From Sycon ciliatum (Eukaryota > Porifera > Calcarea > Leucosolenida > Sycettidae), in assembly GCF_964019385.1 (NCBI RefSeq), contig NC_088655.1, positions 24,550,109 to 24,614,108 on the forward strand: a stretch of DNA of 64,000 nucleotides. Direction: 5' to 3'. This document shows, piece by piece, positions 44,535 through 56,332 of the stretch; position 1 is the stretch's first letter, and every line of letters starts with the position of its first letter. A program made the position numbers and the translations under genes. The notes beneath the pieces were generated by a model that was not told the origin of the DNA, made no database searches, and worked only from the letters and a program-made list of their open reading frames with translations.

Positions 44535-44755
44535 GATTGCCATCTGTTGATGAATACCACTCTGAGGCACTCTCACGAGCGAAGGTGTTTGAGAATCCAT
44601 GTCGGAATGATGGTCATGTTGGCCTAAAGGTGCATTACATTGCCGATACTCGCCACCTCCACCCTGGAACATGTTCAATTTCTGTTTCTCGTATGGAAGG
44701 ACCGAACAGGTTGTTTTCCTGTCTCAGTGGACCACTCAAGACTGAACAGCACTGA
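44535..44755 (+). CDS. Exon-like frame shared by the two long-TIR elements
   Basis: A pyrimidine-rich tract and TGTTTTACAG end at 44534. The open frame GLPSVDEYHSEALSRAKVFE continues to MEGPNRLFSCLSGPLKTEQH and a TGA at 44755, about 73 codons. A decayed homologue with the same acceptor context lies in the 16.3 kb element at 21450-21684 (minus). It could be the last exon of a gene proper to this element family, such as its transposase or an accessory protein, but no catalytic motif is visible. Cys and His spacing (CRNDGH, HLHPGTC) is suggestive at most. Confidence 0.4.
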
Positions 44756-45479
44756 TGGAAGAAGATTTGCCGTGAATCTCGTTCACATAATCAGCCTGTT
44801 TAATTGCTGTACTGAGGTGACTGCTTCATAACAATGACCATGCAGCATTAATTTTGGATAGTATTGCAGTGCCCCTAAAATTGGAGAATATCGAATTTCT
44901 CTGATAGCATTGTGATTCATTTGTGAATAAACATCACTACTCTTTTTGAGTAGCATAGCAATGACAGAGTTGGTTTAATGTATGACAAAATGGAGCCGCT
45001 TTTTAACTTAAACCTGTACTATAATCAGTACCGCCGGAAGCAGTTTTTGATTGGTCCGGTAGTTTCATGGCGGGTACACACGTCCTCCACGGTAGGAAAC
45101 GTTTGTTGGTGGCCAACAAGTTGGTCTGGTGATAACCTGACCAACCAGACCGGCGGGCCTGATAATTGTGGGGCTCATGAGCAGCTCAATTACTTAGTAT
45201 GGTTTTGGACATGTCCCCAGTTAACCAATGAGAATAACCGGAAAACAAGGGGGCCTTTAGATACCGAGCTGATTTAACAAGAGGCAGGATAAGCGCGTTA
45301 CGGGTTGAGCTTGTCGAAAACCAATTGTACTTCATTATGTGTGAAGGGGTTTAATGAAGAAATATTTTATGAACCAGTGTACAGAGATGGTGCTTGTGAC
45401 GAAAGGAGAGAGGAGAAGTGTGTGAAAGTCGATAAAGGGCATCCGAAGGAACACATCGATCCTTGTTGTAAAGAATATT
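44756..45479. other. Unassigned interior of the 7.8 kb element
   Basis: A 99-codon frame at 44978-45277 has no recognised domain. Near 45120-45155 TTGGTCTGGT and ACCAGACC form a small imperfect hairpin. Confidence 0.4.
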
Positions 45480-45572
45480 AAGTATAAATCTATGGTTGAA
45501 ACCTACTTCCCCAAGCGTTCTCTGTTAAGTATAAATCTATGGTTGAACCCGACTTCCCCAAGCGTTCTCTGA
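45480..45572. repeat. 46-bp tandem duplication
   Basis: TAAGTATAAATCTATGGTTGAA followed by ACTTCCCCAAGCGTTCTCTG occurs twice in direct succession with few differences. Confidence 0.85.
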
Positions 45573-48038
45573 GGGGACCGAGGTCTACTCTATCAGTTCA
45601 TGTATTCTGTGAAGTGACATGACTATTCGTGGGGACCTTGCTCATAACTGCAAAAGTCCTCGTCTGATTTTTCCGCATCAATTGAACGTTATACATGTGC
45701 ATGTAGTGAAAGCCACATGCAAAAGGCTGTTCCATGGCACTCATCTGCCACCAAGCTCTGGGTTCATTGGCTGAAAATATTCTTCGGCACAGTAAAGTCG
45801 TGCGCCCAAGAACGTGGAAGCCTACACATCCAACCTGGAATACTAAGAACACCACAGCCCAAAATTAAGAATTGTGGTGTAGGTTTGTGCTGTTGTCAAA
45901 CACCGGGATTGTTATGTTGCACATGTATCTGAGCTTTACCACTACATACACGTCTGTCTTTACACAATTACCAATCTGCAGACAGCATGCTGTTTCGTCC
46001 TTTAGTTACTAATGGACTCATCAATGCAGCACAGAGAAAATGAGGCAGGTGAATGTCCTAGGCTAGAGAGCATCAAATACAGGTATAGAATCATGCCTTG
46101 CAGATCTCGTTACGGCCCCTTCGATGCATGTCTGAACATTAGATGGCTGTGTAGCTTCAGTTATCTCAGAATATGTACTATTTATCCAGCAGCAACAACG
46201 TTGGTCACACAACTATTCACTATAATGAGTATGCGTTGGAACACTTTACCCCGAGTCATACTATAGCAGTGTATGCCATGCATGGGTTTACCTCACACAC
46301 TGAATTTCATAATTTGACATCGAAATCACAGAAGAGTGGTGTTCCAAACTTTACGTAATTGCACTCCATGTCCTGCGAGCTACAGTAGAATACTTCAATA
46401 GAAAATTTCTTATAGCACGTTCTTAGAAACAAATCGTATAGGTTCGAGGCTGTCAACCCAGAAATTTGTGATTTCACAGCCATAGATGTTACCAGTCAGG
46501 TCACTGCATACAGTAGGTATGCAGAAGAAAATACTAGTAACTCTTTGTGGAAGAGCTGTGCCAAAATGTGTACAGTACAGTAAATTAATAAAAAATGAGA
46601 AAATCAGTGACAAGGCTGTGCATGATGTAGATCTACTCGTACCAGTAAGTACAGTGCACCAGTGAAATTGTTGGTGTAGTACCGGTATACTACTATAATT
46701 ATGGCATGGCCCATGCCACTACAATCTATTTGCAGTGGGCCGCAGTAGGCCAGTGCAACAGAAAGCATTTCAGAAGCTGTGTGCAATGTTAACATCTATG
46801 ACATACAAGTAAACTGCCATATAGCACAATCGATTACTCTCAGCCCACATAAGTACAATGTAGGCCAATCAGTAGTATAGATACATAGAGCACACTCTAC
46901 ATCATACATAGTCGGCACCAAATCTATGTTGTCGATGTACTTTGCAATGATGACATGATGGCAAGCGTGCTTGATTCATCATAATAATTGCCTTGTACTT
47001 GGTTGGAAGTTGTAAGTTCAGTGGTCGAGGTAAGCAGAGCTGCTCCAGCTTTCAGAATCCTGCATGAAAAAGGCAGAAAGCAAATGTAGGTATAATAGTA
47101 GCAAGCTGATGTAAAGAGCCTGTCTTTCAATGCAATAATTCTATCCACTGCATGGACAGACCTGGTGCTTCATTCACCTCTGTTTCTTGCTTTCTCAGAA
47201 AACCTACTTCCTCCTTCAGCCATCTAGCTCATGATATACATTAATTTTTCTTTATGCCTTTTCAGCCGTGGTCGACTTTCGCCCCTCCTGTTTGATTGGC
47301 AATTGCAGTCAACCTGGGGAATACTGACCCTCGATTGTGAATGAGAAAAGTGTCGCTATTCGCATTGTTGTTACTCGTGAGGTTGGAAGTATGCAATCAA
47401 ATGTTCACTAGATCTGAAGATTGTGTCGTTATTTGCGAGTTGTTTTGTAAACCCGAGGTAGATTATTCACAAGGTTGATTGTACATGCTATGGGATGTAC
47501 AATAACTAACCAAACAATAATGGTGTAACAATGATTTGAGTCCATATCCAATTGGATGAACCTAGAGTGCATGATCCATTCCAGAAAGGCGACTTCAGTG
47601 AGTCTTGAATTGTCAGCAGCATCATACTTCCATCGAGCTTTTTTTCTTTTTCGAAACGACCCTCTCTTTTCAATTCGAACGAAGATCAACATACGATTAT
47701 GGCAGGCATGCACGCACTGATCTTCACTGTATACATGTGCATGTATACTGTACTGTAGTCTGTGCAGTCAACTAGTCGTGTTCCACTTGGCTTATGGTAA
47801 GTATCACTACAAGTGCATAGTAGCCCCCCCCCCCACCCCGGGGAGTGCGCGTGAACGGCAACTGTGAACTGGTAAAAGAATTATTCGACACCTTCGTTCG
47901 TTTCGATGGAGAAGGTTCATCTGGCAAATTGAGGCCTTCGTTTCACTCCTAGCCCCAGGAGCGAAATTTTCACTCCTTGGCTGCCTGTTTGAGCCGTCCT
48001 TGTGGAAGGGTTGATTTATGCATGCCCGCATATACATG
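45573..48038. other. Interior of the 7.8 kb element, no gene supported
   Basis: Only short frames. A stretch near 47335-47480 (GAGAAAAGTGT, GATCTGAAGAT, GTGTCGTTAT, GAGTTGTT) resembles 10995-11110 in the 16.3 kb element, further evidence that the two share internal sequence, although the relative orientation differs from that of the shared exon. Confidence 0.4.
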
Positions 48039-48284
48039 TAGACCTTATTCAATAAACGTCACAATCACGTGAACCAGGGTCCCGGGAACCAGGGAGCGGC
48101 AAGAGACCTGCACTCAGTGCACAGTGGACTTGGCGTGGGAACATAGGAGTAGAAAAATACCGGTATTTTACTACTCCCTTGTACGAACTGGGCCTTTCTT
48201 GCCACTCGTTTCACGTACGCGTGCCCCAGCTTACAACAAATCCCTGGAGGTGAGTCCAAAAATCACGTTATCGAATAAGGTCTA
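48039..48284. mobile_element. 242 bp TA-flanked MITE with GACCTTATTC ends
   Basis: Ends GACCTTATTCAATAAACGTCA and the mirror ending CGTTATCGAATAAGGTC (48282), TA outside. It contains a palindrome at 48144-48180 centred on ACCGGT that resembles the micro-element at 26126-26163. Confidence 0.7.
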
Positions 48285-48884
48285 TAGAAACACAGATCAC
48301 GTAGAACTACCCCATCCGGGGTCACAACTCACAACGTTTTGGGTACTTAGGTCTCATGTCGTCTCCCCAGGTGCTATGAATCCCTGATGCACATGTATCT
48401 ACATATACAATGTAACCGTAACTCTACCAATATTGCGGACGATGACCCCCCCCCCCGGCAAACAGAAAGTCGCTATGTCCTGGCCGAGTTTATCTTTTAA
48501 TTAAATGGTTTTCTCGGTTGGGATTTCATACCTGACAACCATCCCGATTTGGCCGGGACCGTCCCGATATCGAGGGCGGTAATAGGCACCCAAAAGTGCA
48601 CTAGTTCCATGCCTCACCGCGAGCTTCTTTTGTATACATTTTCATGCCTAGGTATGTCATTGGATCTCAGGTTTGCAAAGGTTGGCAGGTATGGGATTTG
48701 TAGAGTGACCAGTTTTGACTATTGCCACCTGCTGTGCAGAAGTGTCATTCCTACATCCTGGCTGCAAACGTACCCCCCCCCACCCCCCACACACACACCA
48801 CCACCACCAACAATGTTCGATCCTATTTACAGGACCTCACTCTATATGAAAGTGTAGCAGAGGCACTGCCAAAGTATAAAAAAC
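48285..48884. other. Unassigned, C-rich tracts
   Basis: C runs at 48447-48458 and 48769-48790 and an ACACACACCACC run near 48791. No supported gene. Confidence 0.45.
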
Positions 48885-49592
48885 AGCAATTGAAATGCAA
48901 GCTGCATTGTGCATGCATGGAGGGCATGGGGAAGAGACTGAGAGGGTGAAAGTGAAGGAAATTTGTTCCGAAATTGGCAAGAGAATCCTAGGAACCCTTG
49001 CTGCATTCTTCAGTTCGATAACGTCAGTGGGTGAATCTCAGATGTGTTGTGTGCCCAGACATACAAGTACAGCACTAACCTGAGCATGAGAGCTGCTTGT
49101 CATCATCGTGGTCAGGAAAACGAAAGGACGAACGAGGAAGATTGCTGACCATGCATGACGAACAACTGCATATCTAGACGACAGACGGCTTGCCAGAATC
49201 AGTCTGGTGTATCTTCAGGAATCTTCTTTCCTAATTGCATTCAGCAGTCAGCTTCGAGGTCAAGAACGCGATGATATTTTCAGAAGGAATAATTTTCAAA
49301 AATTTTAAATTTTGGAGAAGAAGCTTCCTTTCTAAAAAAAAAGCGTTCCTTGCTTTCACGCAAGGAGGTGCCTTGCCGGACATGTCGTCGACAGCACAGT
49401 GTCGGCAGATCCACGTTTGTAGGCTGCAGACCCGGCAGACATTTTGATCATCCCGGCCTGGTGGTGAGATTTTGGACCCGGGAGTACTAAAAAGCTGCTC
49501 GCATCCCAGGGTGCTCAGTTTCGCTCTACCCGCGCGAGTAGGGGTCCAGGTAACGGGCTCTCTTTCGCGGCCTGCCGAGCATAATATACCTC
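48885..49592. repeat. Right TIR of the 7.8 kb element
   Basis: Inverted counterpart of 41799-42510. The arms are nearly identical by eye, more alike than those of the 16.3 kb element, suggesting a younger insertion. Confidence 0.85.
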
Positions 49593-49845
49593 CCAAAGAA
49601 GGAAGTTCCTCGCGCATGCACATCCGAACACGGATCCGCGGACTGCATGCATGTCTGCCGTGCACGTGCACAGCACACGGCTACCAAGCGTTGGTAGATC
49701 TAATACCGAGCACCTTACGTAGAGACTTACGTAGCCTAAGTGAAATACCGAGCACCTTACGTAGAAACTTACGTAGCATAGCGATGTCGTTTTTTCTGCC
49801 ATGTGAACACAATAATAGAAAAGCTGACAGGATCGCTTTTCTAAA

Positions 49846-50008
49846 TTCAGCACGTGCGACACCTTCGAGTACTAATTTTTGGACCCCGCCAGTCAAAGTG
49901 ACTGGCATGTACTCTGGTACGCGCCTGATACGCGCTGAAAATTCCAACATGCTGGAATTTCCATTTCGACAACTACAACTTTCACCTAGTTCAACCCTAT
50001 GGTTCATT
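49846..50008. other. Right-hand target sequence of AT-element D
   Basis: Continues the unassigned sequence of 39224-39326. Contains the small palindromes CCAGTCAAAGTGACTGG and TTCCAACATGCTGGAA. Confidence 0.4.
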
Positions 50009-52364
50009 TACTTCTTTGGAACTGCTTCTTCTATGAGCTCTTTCGGATATTTCGTCTCCTGGCCTGGCTTATTTCGTTTCGGCGCTGCTGAGACCTCCTT
50101 TCGCGGAATATTTAGAAAAGTGATCCTGTCAGCTTTTCTATTATTGTGTTCACATGGCAGAAAAAACGACATCGCTATGCTACGTAAGTTTCTACGTAAG
50201 GTTCTCGGTATTTCACTTAGGCTACGTAAGTCTCTACGTAAGGTGCTCGGTATTAGATCTACCAACGCGTGGTAGCCGTGTGCTGTGCACGTGCACGGCA
50301 GACATTGTGTTCAGTGCATGCAGTCCGCGGATCCGTGTTCGGATGTGCATGCGCGAGGAACTTCCTTCTTTGGAACTGCTTCTTGCATGAGCTGTTTCGG
50401 ATATTTCGTCTCATGGCCTGGCTTATTTCGTTTCGGCGCTGCTGAAACCTTTCTTTCGCGGAATATTACTCAATGACAGGTGAGTTGACCAGTTGCCTTT
50501 GATTCATTTGCTTGTGTTGACTCTTTCATTCAGGAAAAGTGTGCTGATTTTGGGGCGGAATGCAATAAATAATGGAAAAAGTTGACAGGATCTCTTTTCT
50601 AATTTTTGCTTTTCTGCTGCCGAGCTGCGAGGGCTCCTTTTACGGAATACTCGATGACAGGTGATCTCTAAGTAATAGTTGACCGGTTTCCTTCGATTAA
50701 TTTGCTTATGTTCACCTTTCATTTACGGAAACGTGTGATGATTTTATTCGGATTTAGATCCATTTTTATCTCTTTGCCCTTGTCTACAGTGTGCGAAGAA
50801 CGCGAGTTAAACTTCTTGACGGTAAGGCTTATGTTAGATGTGTTGTCGAAATACTCATATTCATTGTACATTGGTACGTTACAAGTAAGGCACTGGTCAG
50901 TGGCATACTATCGTTGGCAGTTCCCAATCTGGAGGGAAAGGTTCAAGTACCAATTGACCGAGTTTGCAAAATACATTCGCATATCAGGGGGAATCTCTAT
51001 TGTTGAGAGGTTCAGTGACTTGTTTGTTTCATACGAAACAAGCCAATGGGTACAGTCTCGTCTCGTGAAAATCTCGTACTTGTATGATTGGATTTGTTTA
51101 CTCAAGTCTGGGCTGTTTGATTTGTGAGTACCGCCGAGATTGCACTGCCGGCCCCAAATAAAGTTTCGTGCCGCCAAAGCAAGAATTACGATCTGCAATC
51201 TGTTTGTAGTACCTGTAAGAATGTGGAGTACATGTATCGTACTTTCTCTGTTGCTGTTTCAGTTGCCGTCATGTTGCTAAAGAAAGGTTCAGTAGAGAGG
51301 TTCTGCAAAACGAAAATTCGAACGAAGTTTCGCGACAGTCCTTGCGAAAGTGTGTGCGAATTTTTGCACGAACTTTGCGTTCTGCACATTTTCGTAGTTT
51401 GCGCGGGCCAAGTGCACGTACGCCATGATCCGATCTCACGAAGTTTCCTACGATAGTTCATTTCGCGTTCCCTGCAAGTTTCGCGTCCAAAGGTGCGAAG
51501 TTTCGCGCTTCATGATGTAGAGCGAAAGTTTGTACGCATTTTCGTTTTGCAGAATCTCTCTAGTGACTCAATTGTTTCATACGAGACGAGTCAATGAGTC
51601 GGTGTGGCTTAGAATCTTTCGCTGTAGAAGAAATCTATTTGTATGTCTATTGGAGATATAATTGTATTCTCTGGCTATAAAATAGGTTAAGCTCACAGAA
51701 TAAAAACCAACGGTCCCTTGGCGTTCGTCCTAAAGAGATTCGACTGGATATCATTCATACTCACCAAAAGATGTGTAAGATAATATTATTATCATGGAGT
51801 GCCTTGTTTATCTCTCAGTACCTCCAACCATAGCCTTGCCCCTTTTCTCCTCAGGATCAGTGAAGTTGTTGGAACGAGGTTTTGGACTCAGCAATGTATT
51901 CGTTTAGATTTTAATACATGTTTATTGTTCCTCCTTTGCTGTGTTGTTTTAGACAATCGTGGACTAACAGTTTGAAGTCATTGAACTACTTCCAAAAGTT
52001 GTATCGACATCAGGATTACGATTTCAGTTTCAATATGATGCTGGATGACCTTATCACGATAACCCATGACTATAAACCATTATAAACACAGAATCAACAA
52101 AAACATCTGCGACACGCACCTGGCGCATGGCTACATTTCTCAAATAAATCTGATTGAGGGTGGAGAAATCTGAAATATCTGAAAGGCAGGACAATTTTAT
52201 GACAGTCATGAAATTCTGCAACAGCAACATGCACAGAATGACCTCCGTATAAAAAAAGTATCACCACCACTGCTCACATGTTTCCCCGCAGAAGAACATG
52301 CATTGTGCTAGTGCCATTTTCTGCAAGAAAAGGCTTGCACATCAATGCGTATAATATGGTATTG

Positions 52365-52400
52365 ATATGATCAAGAGTACATATCTACTCTTGATATGAT
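52365..52400. mobile_element. 22-bp palindromic micro-element, 7-bp TSD
   Basis: CAAGAGTACATATCTACTCTTG (52372-52393 in outline: arms CAAGAGTA/TACTCTTG) is flanked by ATATGAT on both sides. Other AT-element copies have the single ATATGAT. Confidence 0.8.
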
Positions 52401-52671
52401 GTGAAGGCCAACATTTACATATTGATATAGGGCATTCCATTGATTGATGACAGAAAAAACAAAAGAAATTATAGCAATAAAAACTGCTTTATGGCAGTTT
52501 TCTTAAAAAGGTTATTGTGTTCTAGTCCATGGACCCCGTCTAAAAAGTAAGAAATTAACGAAATGTGATAGCTGAAAATTCAAATTTCACACAAAACCTC
52601 ACAATAATCACACACAGAATTAAAAGCTACATGCAGAAGACCTTTTCCCTTCGTGATCCTCTTTCCTATGC

Positions 52672-52715
52672 ATGCATCAAGAGTACATAAACCGGTTTAT
52701 GTACTCTTGATGCAT
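52672..52715. mobile_element. 32-bp palindromic micro-element
   Basis: A perfect palindrome at 52678-52709 with arms CAAGAGTACATAAACC/GGTTTATGTACTCTTG, inserted in the foldback of copy E. ATGCAT repeats on both sides; six bases are provable, because the target itself is a GCAT repeat. Confidence 0.8.
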
Positions 52716-54960
52716 GTTGCCAATTGTTGGTGCAGTACAAGTTTAGTGTTGAAAGCAGCATTTCAAGTGCTGTGATTATGGTGAGCTTTTGTGTGAAATT
52801 TTAATTTTCAGCTATCACATTTCGTTAATTTCTTACTTTTTAGACGGGGTCCATGGACTAGAACACAATAACCTTTTTTAGAAAACTGCCATAAAGCAGT
52901 TTTTATTGCTATAATTACTCAATGACAGGTGAGTTGACAAGTTCCCTTTGATTCATTTGCTTGTGTTGACTCTTTCATTTACGAAAAGTGTGCTGATTTT
53001 AGGCGGAATGCAATATAATTTAAAAATAATGGAAAAGCTGACAGGAACTCTTTGTTTCCTTCGATTCATTTTGCTTATGCTCACCCTTTCATTTACGGAA
53101 ACGTGTGATGATTTTATTCGGATTTAGATCCATTTTTTATCTCTTTGCCCTTGTCTACAGTGTGCGAAGAACCGTGCGGCGAGTTCACCTTCTTGACGGT
53201 AAGGCTTATGTTAGATGTGTTGTCGAAATACATGTACTCATATTCATTGTACATTGGTACGTTACAAGTAAGGCACTGGTCAGTGGCATACTATCGTTCG
53301 CAGTTCCCAATCTGGAGGGAAAGGTTCAAGGACCCATTGACCGAGTTTGCAAAATAAATTCGCATATCAGGGAAAATCTCCATTGTGGAAAGGATCAGTA
53401 ATTTGTTTGCTTCATACGAAACAAGCCAATGGGTGCAGTCTCGTCTCGTGAAGATCTTGTACTTGTGTGATTGGATTTGTTTACTTGAGTCTGGGCTGTT
53501 TGATTTATTATTTGTGAGTACCGCCGAGATTGCACTGCCCCAAATAAATTTTCGTGCCGCCAAAGCAAGAATTACGATCTGCAATCTGTTTGTAGTACGT
53601 ACATGTACCTGCAAGAATGTGCTGTACATGTAACGTACTTTCTCTGTTGCTGTTTCAGTTGCCGTCATGTTTCTAAAGAAAGGTTCAGACTCATTTGTTT
53701 CATACGAGACAAGTCAATGAGTTGGTGTGGCTTAGAATCTGTCGCTGTAGAAGAAATCTATCATTCATACTCACCAAAAGATGTGTAAGATTTTATTATT
53801 ATGGAGTGCCTTGTTTATCTCTCAGTACCTCCAACCATAATAGCCTTGCCCCTTTTATCCTCAGGATCAGTGTAGTTGTTGGAACGAGGTGTCGGACTAG
53901 TCGACTCAGCAATGTATTTGTTTACATTTTAATACATGTTTATTGTTCCTCCTTTGCTGTGTTGTTTTAGAAAATCGTGGACTAACAGTTTGAAGTCATT
54001 GAACTACTTCCAAAAGTTGTATCGACATCAACAGGATTACGATTTCAGTGCAATATGATGCTGGATGACCTTATCACGAAAACCCATGATTATAAACCAT
54101 TATAAACACAGAATCAACAAAAACATCTGCGACACGCACCTGGTTAAATTTCTGAAATAAATCTGATCGAGGGTGGGGAAATCTGAAATATCTGAAAGGC
54201 AAGAAAATTTTATGACAGAGTCATGAAATTCTGCTACAGGAACATGCACAGAATGACCTCCGTATAAAAAAAGTATCCCCACGGTCCACCACTACGTACT
54301 CACATGTTTCCCCGCAGAAGAACATGCATTATGCCATTTTCTGCAAGAAAAGGCTTGCACATCAATGCGTATAATACGGTATTGATATGTACATAAACCG
54401 TTTATGTACTCTTGATTTGATGTGAAGGCCATCATTTAGTTTAAATTTACATATTGATATAGTATTATAGGGCATTCCATTGATTGGTGACAGAAAAAAC
54501 AAAAGAAATTATAGCAATCAAAACTGCTTTATGGCAGTTAAAAAAAAAAAAGTTATTGTGTTCTAGTCCATGGACCCCGTCTAAAAAGTAAGAAATTAAC
54601 GAAATGTGATAGCCGAAAATTAAAATTTCACACAAAACCTCACAATAATCACACACAGAATGAAAAGCTACATGTAGAAGACCTTTTCCCCTCGTGATCC
54701 TCTTTCCTATGCATGCATGACATGCATGTTGCCAATTGTTGGTGCAGTACAAGTTTAGTGTTGAAAGCAGCATTTCAAGTGTTGTGATTATTGTGAGGTT
54801 TTGTGTGAAATTTTAATTTTCGGCTATCACATTTCGTTAATTTCTTACTTTTTAGACGGGGTCCATGGACTAGAACACAATAACTTTTTTTTTAAAAACT
54901 GCCATAAAGCAGTTTTGATTGCTATAATTATTCTTTGTTAGCTGATGAAGAACACACGTA

Positions 54961-55494
54961 ATGGCTATGTCCGAGCAAGCAGCCAGAGATATTGTTGATC
55001 TAGAAAGCAGTAGCGATGATCACTTTGATTCCGAGTTTGACGATGAAGACGCCTCAGAATCAGAGTCCGAAGAGGACGAGGTCAGGACAGCGTGTGGACG
55101 TCTTCCCGAACCAGCCAGAGGAGCGATTTCCCGAAAACGATCTTTCCAGAGAAGTGGGAAGGAGTCCGTCGCTAAGCGTGGGCGAATTGCCGGTGGAAGT
55201 TCCACATTGTCACCTCGTGTCAGCGTCCACCATCGCGTGCAGAAATTTCCAGGGGAATATTTGACCGTGTCCAGTGGGAAGATTTACTGCAGTGCTTGCA
55301 GCCAGACAGTTCAACAGAAGAACAGCATTGTGAAATCACACATTTCGAGCCAAAAGCACAAGACGGCCAAAGAGCGAAAGTCACGAGGCCAGCTACACCA
55401 GCAAGCGCTAACAGCTTCGTGGGAGAAGTACACTACAGACCATAAGAAGGAGCTGGCAGGAACAGGGCTATCTGGTGCATGCTGTAGCCAATGA
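54961..55494 (+). pseudogene. hAT-transposase-like N-terminal region with BED/C2H2-like zinc finger
   Basis: 177 codons from MAMSEQAARDIVDLESSSDD. Residues 1-40 are acidic and 60-75 basic. Residues ~95-140 form a zinc finger: CSACSQTVQQKNSIVKSHIS followed by SQKH, i.e. C-x2-C-x12-H-x5-H, embedded in YLTVSSGKIYC...KHKTAKERK. This arrangement is typical of hAT transposase N-termini and CGGBP1-like domesticated proteins. The frame ends early, but the next frame continues with ANDVLIPRANVVETFLKAAG just downstream, so a one-base frame change near 55465 truncates it. A donor-like GTAAGC follows at 55553. It begins 30 bp after AT-element F. Confidence 0.6.
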
Positions 55495-55555
55495 TGTCCT
55501 CATTCCAAGAGCCAATGTTGTAGAGACTTTCCTCAAAGCTGCAGGTGTGAAGTAA

Positions 55556-56332
55556 GCAGCTAGTACTAGTAACTGAATACATGTACATGCGGTACTCTGT
55601 GTGTTGCTATGTGTATCTACTTCGAAGTAGTTTCAACACTTGAGTGCAGGTTTGAAAACCAAAACATTTTAATCAGCCTGCCGGCCGTATTATTCCATCA
55701 TGGCTGGCACAATGTTTCTGAATTCGTGTTCCATAGTACTCCGCCAAACTCAACCACTAAATAGCACAGTTGAAGTTAGTTTGAATATTCAAATTATGAC
55801 ACCAAAGACAGAAGTGTGCCTCAATTGCACATGCTGCAGCTTGCACCCTGTCAAGATGTCCACTGTACATGTATCAGAATACCCATAACTGAGACGTGTT
55901 AATGCACCCCCAGCGGGCATACATGTTATTGTATCAAAAGTGGCTTGCTATGTTGTTGCCATGTGGTGATCATGAAGTATAATGTATTCTACCTGCACTA
56001 TGCTAGCCTATAACGTTAGTGTTGCATGGTGAACAATGTTACGTCCCGTAAGTTTTTTTGTGGAGTTGCGTGAAGTCCATCCGTGACACCTTTTTGACCC
56101 CCTATAAAGTGGCATTAAATTGAGCATAACGAGCATAACGAGCATTAAAACTAGCATAATGTGCCACTTTTACTAGCAGTGCTAGTAGCATAATTGCCGA
56201 AAATAACTAGCATTATCCGCCGGGGCCTAGTTAGAGTCTACGGCTTCGCGTGTTTTGGCTCTAGATTTCTACGCGGAGATGGGGTTCTCTACGTTGTGGC
56301 ACACGCAGAGAAAATGCGTACGGATTTGCTGG
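55556..56332. other. Unassigned stretch
   Basis: No supported gene. Has repeated GAGCATAACGAGCAT and TAGCATAA words near 56120-56210 and a 62-codon frame without features. Confidence 0.45.

Larger units (their letters stand above)
41792..49599. mobile_element. 7.8 kb DNA element with ~710 bp TIRs and a 7-bp TSD
   Basis: The element 41799-49592 starts GAGGTATATTATGCTCCG and ends in the inverse. TSD is CCAAAGA (41792-41798, 49593-49599), and intact AT-element copies show the single target. TIRs run to about 42510 and back from about 48885. It shares terminus, TSD length and several TIR segments with the 16.3 kb element but is far shorter. It carries an exon-like frame at 44535-44755. No transposase recognised; superfamily unassigned. 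Confidence 0.85.
39327..49845 (-). mobile_element. AT-element copy D, split by the 7.8 kb element
   Basis: Begins TTATAGCAATAAAAACTGC after GTCGTA and ends CTTTTCTAAA before TTCAGC, again at A/T. Subtracting the 7.8 kb insertion and its duplication leaves about 2.72 kb, the same as copy B. Internal MITE at 40625-40882. Confidence 0.85.
50111..52914 (+). mobile_element. AT-element copy E, complete (2.8 kb), inserted into copy F
   Basis: TTTAGAAAAGTGATCC... to ...TTGCTATAA, between GGAATA and TTACTC, so at A/T inside another copy of the same family. Internal MITE 51295-51560. Splice-like signals include AATGACAG/GTGAGT (50478), GTCTACAG before 50790, a GACG/GTAAGG donor at 50822 and TGTTTCAG near 51261. 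Two micro-elements are inserted in it (52372-52393, 52678-52709). Confidence 0.85.
50009..54927 (+). mobile_element. AT-element copy F, 5'-truncated and split by copy E
   Basis: A short left part (50009-50110) ends GCGGAATA, and the rest resumes TTACTCAATGACAGG at 52915 and runs to TTGCTATAA at 54927. Other copies read GGAATATTACTCAATG without interruption. It lacks the internal MITE. It carries a partial CAAGAGTAC micro-element at 54389-54414 where copy E has a complete one. Confidence 0.75.

Noticed and set aside
50285-51461. Conserved 60-140-codon frames in the AT-element copies
   Set aside because: They recur because the copies are similar. Frames differ between copies, break at small indels and exist on both strands.
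54940-54952. Fourth hammerhead core at GCTGATGAAGAAC
   Set aside because: The core continues incorrectly after CTGATGA and there is no stem II or GAAA segment.
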